Shown one piece after another: positions 62,514-64,000 of a stretch of 64,000 bases of DNA (its first letter is position 1; the number at the start of each line of letters is the position of its first letter). Made by a program: the position numbers and the translations under genes. Origin of the DNA: Adineta steineri (Eukaryota > Rotifera > Eurotatoria > Adinetida > Adinetidae); the NCBI GenBank assembly GCA_905250115.1, contig CAJNOI010000091.1, positions 186,001-250,000 of the forward strand, written 5' to 3'. The notes under the pieces are model-generated. The model was not told the origin of the DNA. It saw nothing but the letters and a program-made list of their open reading frames with translations, and made no database searches.

Positions 62514-63080
62514 TTTTATCTAAAAGAAATCATTAAACCGATTTTTAAGCAATAGGATAGTAGGTTCATAGAGTATTAAATGGCAAATATAATGGAAAGC
62601 ATCGGAGACATCTAAAGAATATTAAAATATTAGTTCGTTCTACTCTAGTCTTGCGATAGTTACTCAATGGCAATACATGAGAAAATACTTGTGAGCCAGC
62701 TGTTAGAAATTTCCATAAAAATGGAGTGAGATTTTTTCTTTTTCAGAAAAAGTATCTCAAGAAGAAAACAATTAACATACGTGCTCTTACCTATTTAATT
62801 ATAAATTATTCTGAAAGAAAGAATTTTCTACGATCCAAATAAAATACTAGAATATTGTTGTTAGGATAATGTGTATATTTGGAAAAAAATAGCAGTCAAT
62901 ACTTTTCACAATTGTCATTCTGAAAAACAACAAACAGAGAATAAAATATTTCATAACGATAGTTTGTTCATGGCACAATATTGATTAAAAAAAAATGATA
63001 CTAAAAAACCACAAGAAAAACAAATTGAGATTCATAAAAATTTGTCGATTAAAATTTGTTGAAAGACAAAAATATTTCGT
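62514..63080. other. Spacer between the HAD gene and the zinc-transporter gene
   Basis: AT-rich, no open frame worth calling. It holds the HAD promoter and the 3' UTR of the transporter gene, both on the minus strand. Confidence 0.5.
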
Positions 63081-63540
63081 TTAATTAAATACAACATCTA
63101 ATACCATCATGATTGTAAACCCACCTGAAAAATAAATTCAATTTTTTTTGTCTTAACATTCTATTTTAAAAGACATACCCATTATCCACCAAGATGATTT
63201 TGTTCGATTTTGTCTATTAAAATAAATTGAATAAAACATTATTTTCTTTTTTTTTGGTCAACTTACGGACTGATTTCGGGAATAATTTCATTAAAAACAA
63301 CAAATAACATTGCACCAGCAGCAAACGATAGTGCAAATGGTAGTAAAAAATTTGCTAATTGTACAAAAAACACGCCCAAGATTCCAGCTACGATTTCAAC
63401 TAAACCACTTAATTGACCATACCTATCGAGAAAAAAAAGACAATAATAATTTTCATCATAGAAAAAACAATTATTAACAAACCAAAATGCTCTGAACGAT
63501 CCGATACCAAATGATCGCAGTGGTAGACTTATTGCTAATC
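63081..63540 (-). CDS. SLC39A11: ZIP-family zinc transporter, ZIP11-like, C-terminal part
   Basis: Four exons in transcription order, 63540-63483, 63422-63267, 63213-63179 and 63124-63081, end at a stop codon and encode the last 97 residues or so. The sequence GLAISLPLRSFGIGSFRAFW, YGQLSGLVEIVAGILGVFF and LPFALSFAAGAMLFVVFNEIIPE matches the last membrane helices of SLC39A11/ZIP11. GQLSG.VE is the metal-binding helix pattern and ends with a family-like GFTIMMVLDV. The first listed exon begins inside a Gly codon, so upstream exons must exist. None is recognised in 63541-64000, so they probably lie beyond the window. ZIP proteins carry zinc into the cytosol. Confidence 0.88.
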
Positions 63541-64000
63541 CTAAAAAACAATTCTTTTATTAATAAATAACATCACTCAACATAAAAATTATAATGTGTA
63601 ACACGGAGAAGCTACTTCCTCAGAGAATAGAAGAAGGAAAATATCAATCTTTTATATGAAGGGAAATGCAATCTAGAAAATGTAAAAAAAAAAGGAATTC
63701 CAGCACTCTTATTCTATAAATCATTGTTCCTTGTTTTTTTCTCTCTCTTCTTTCTAACAAAAGAATTTTCTAGACCTTATTATAATAATACATATGACAG
63801 TAAATTTATTCATCTACAGTGATTGAATGACATGAAAAGTATTAGTTTTCGATTTCTTTTTTTAGAATAAGATTATTCACAAGATATTTTGACGTATGAA
63901 AGATTTAATTATAATCTATTCAATAATTTTTGGTTCTAACTTGACACATTTATTGATAAGAAAGAATGTTTTCCTAGTCAATATTTACTTTCTCATACGT
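63541..64000 (-). other. Probable intron of the ZIP11-like gene
   Basis: No coding exon recognised. Since the next exon starts with a spliced codon, this stretch is most simply intron continuing past the window end. Confidence 0.55.

Noticed and set aside
1-64000. CRISPR array, operon of bacterial type, tRNA or rRNA genes
   Set aside because: No regularly spaced direct repeats with unique spacers, no rRNA-like sequence, and no cloverleaf found by eye. The TTCGAATC words at 15758 and 39956 belong to a dispersed repeat, not a tRNA.

Overview
The window looks like nuclear DNA of a small invertebrate metazoan, most likely a rotifer of the bdelloid type. The reasons are strongly AT-rich sequence, introns mostly 45-70 bp with GT-AG ends, animal genes (a Wnt ligand, WDR48, BRIP1, PEPD, a ZIP11-like transporter), and unpaired 3' splice acceptors just upstream of several start codons, as expected of spliced-leader trans-splicing. 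The taxon is an inference; no rRNA or other marker is present.

Layout. 1-7.8 kb: no gene seen; microsatellites and a nested transposon remnant (6626-7439). 7.8-11.1 kb: plus-strand PEPD (prolidase) and RPL7A (eL8). 12.1-19.9 kb: plus-strand WDR48/UAF1 followed 196 bp later by BRIP1/FANCJ, two proteins of the Fanconi anaemia DNA crosslink-repair pathway. 21.5-22.6 kb: an intronless exostosin-like glycosyltransferase. 24.0-33.0 kb: a 2487-residue type I membrane protein with 13 repeats of about 80 residues in one giant exon, three EGF domains and one membrane span. 34.8-36.5 kb: a minus-strand Wnt gene. 37.7-45.5 kb: an 18-exon ankyrin-WGR protein of the PARP type whose catalytic part falls in a 100-N assembly gap. 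45.9-48.3 kb: two small genes tail to tail, one with two candidate first exons. 51.4-58.9 kb: a minus-strand 29-exon gene for a 1697-residue secreted repeat protein with a discoidin-like domain. 61.7-64 kb: minus-strand pseudouridine-5'-phosphatase-like HAD hydrolase and the 3' part of a ZIP11-like zinc transporter.

The exon-intron models were built by hand from splice sites, reading phase and resemblance to known families. For PEPD, RPL7A, WDR48, BRIP1, the glycosyltransferase, the EGF protein, Wnt, the 1697-residue protein and the HAD gene, the summed exon lengths divide by three and end in a stop codon.

Introns and spacers carry many short non-autonomous DNA transposons. Three hAT-like elements have perfect 8-bp target duplications (11769-11971, 17424-17506, 20288-20689) and one has a 7-of-8 match (44244-44337). 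There are two Tc1/mariner-like elements with TA duplications, a two-copy inverted repeat family shared by the BRIP1 and PARP-like introns, and an unusual GAAGTCTT-rich element with a 14-bp duplication. DNA-damage-response genes are concentrated here (WDR48, BRIP1, PARP-like), which is notable if the host is a desiccation- and radiation-tolerant rotifer.
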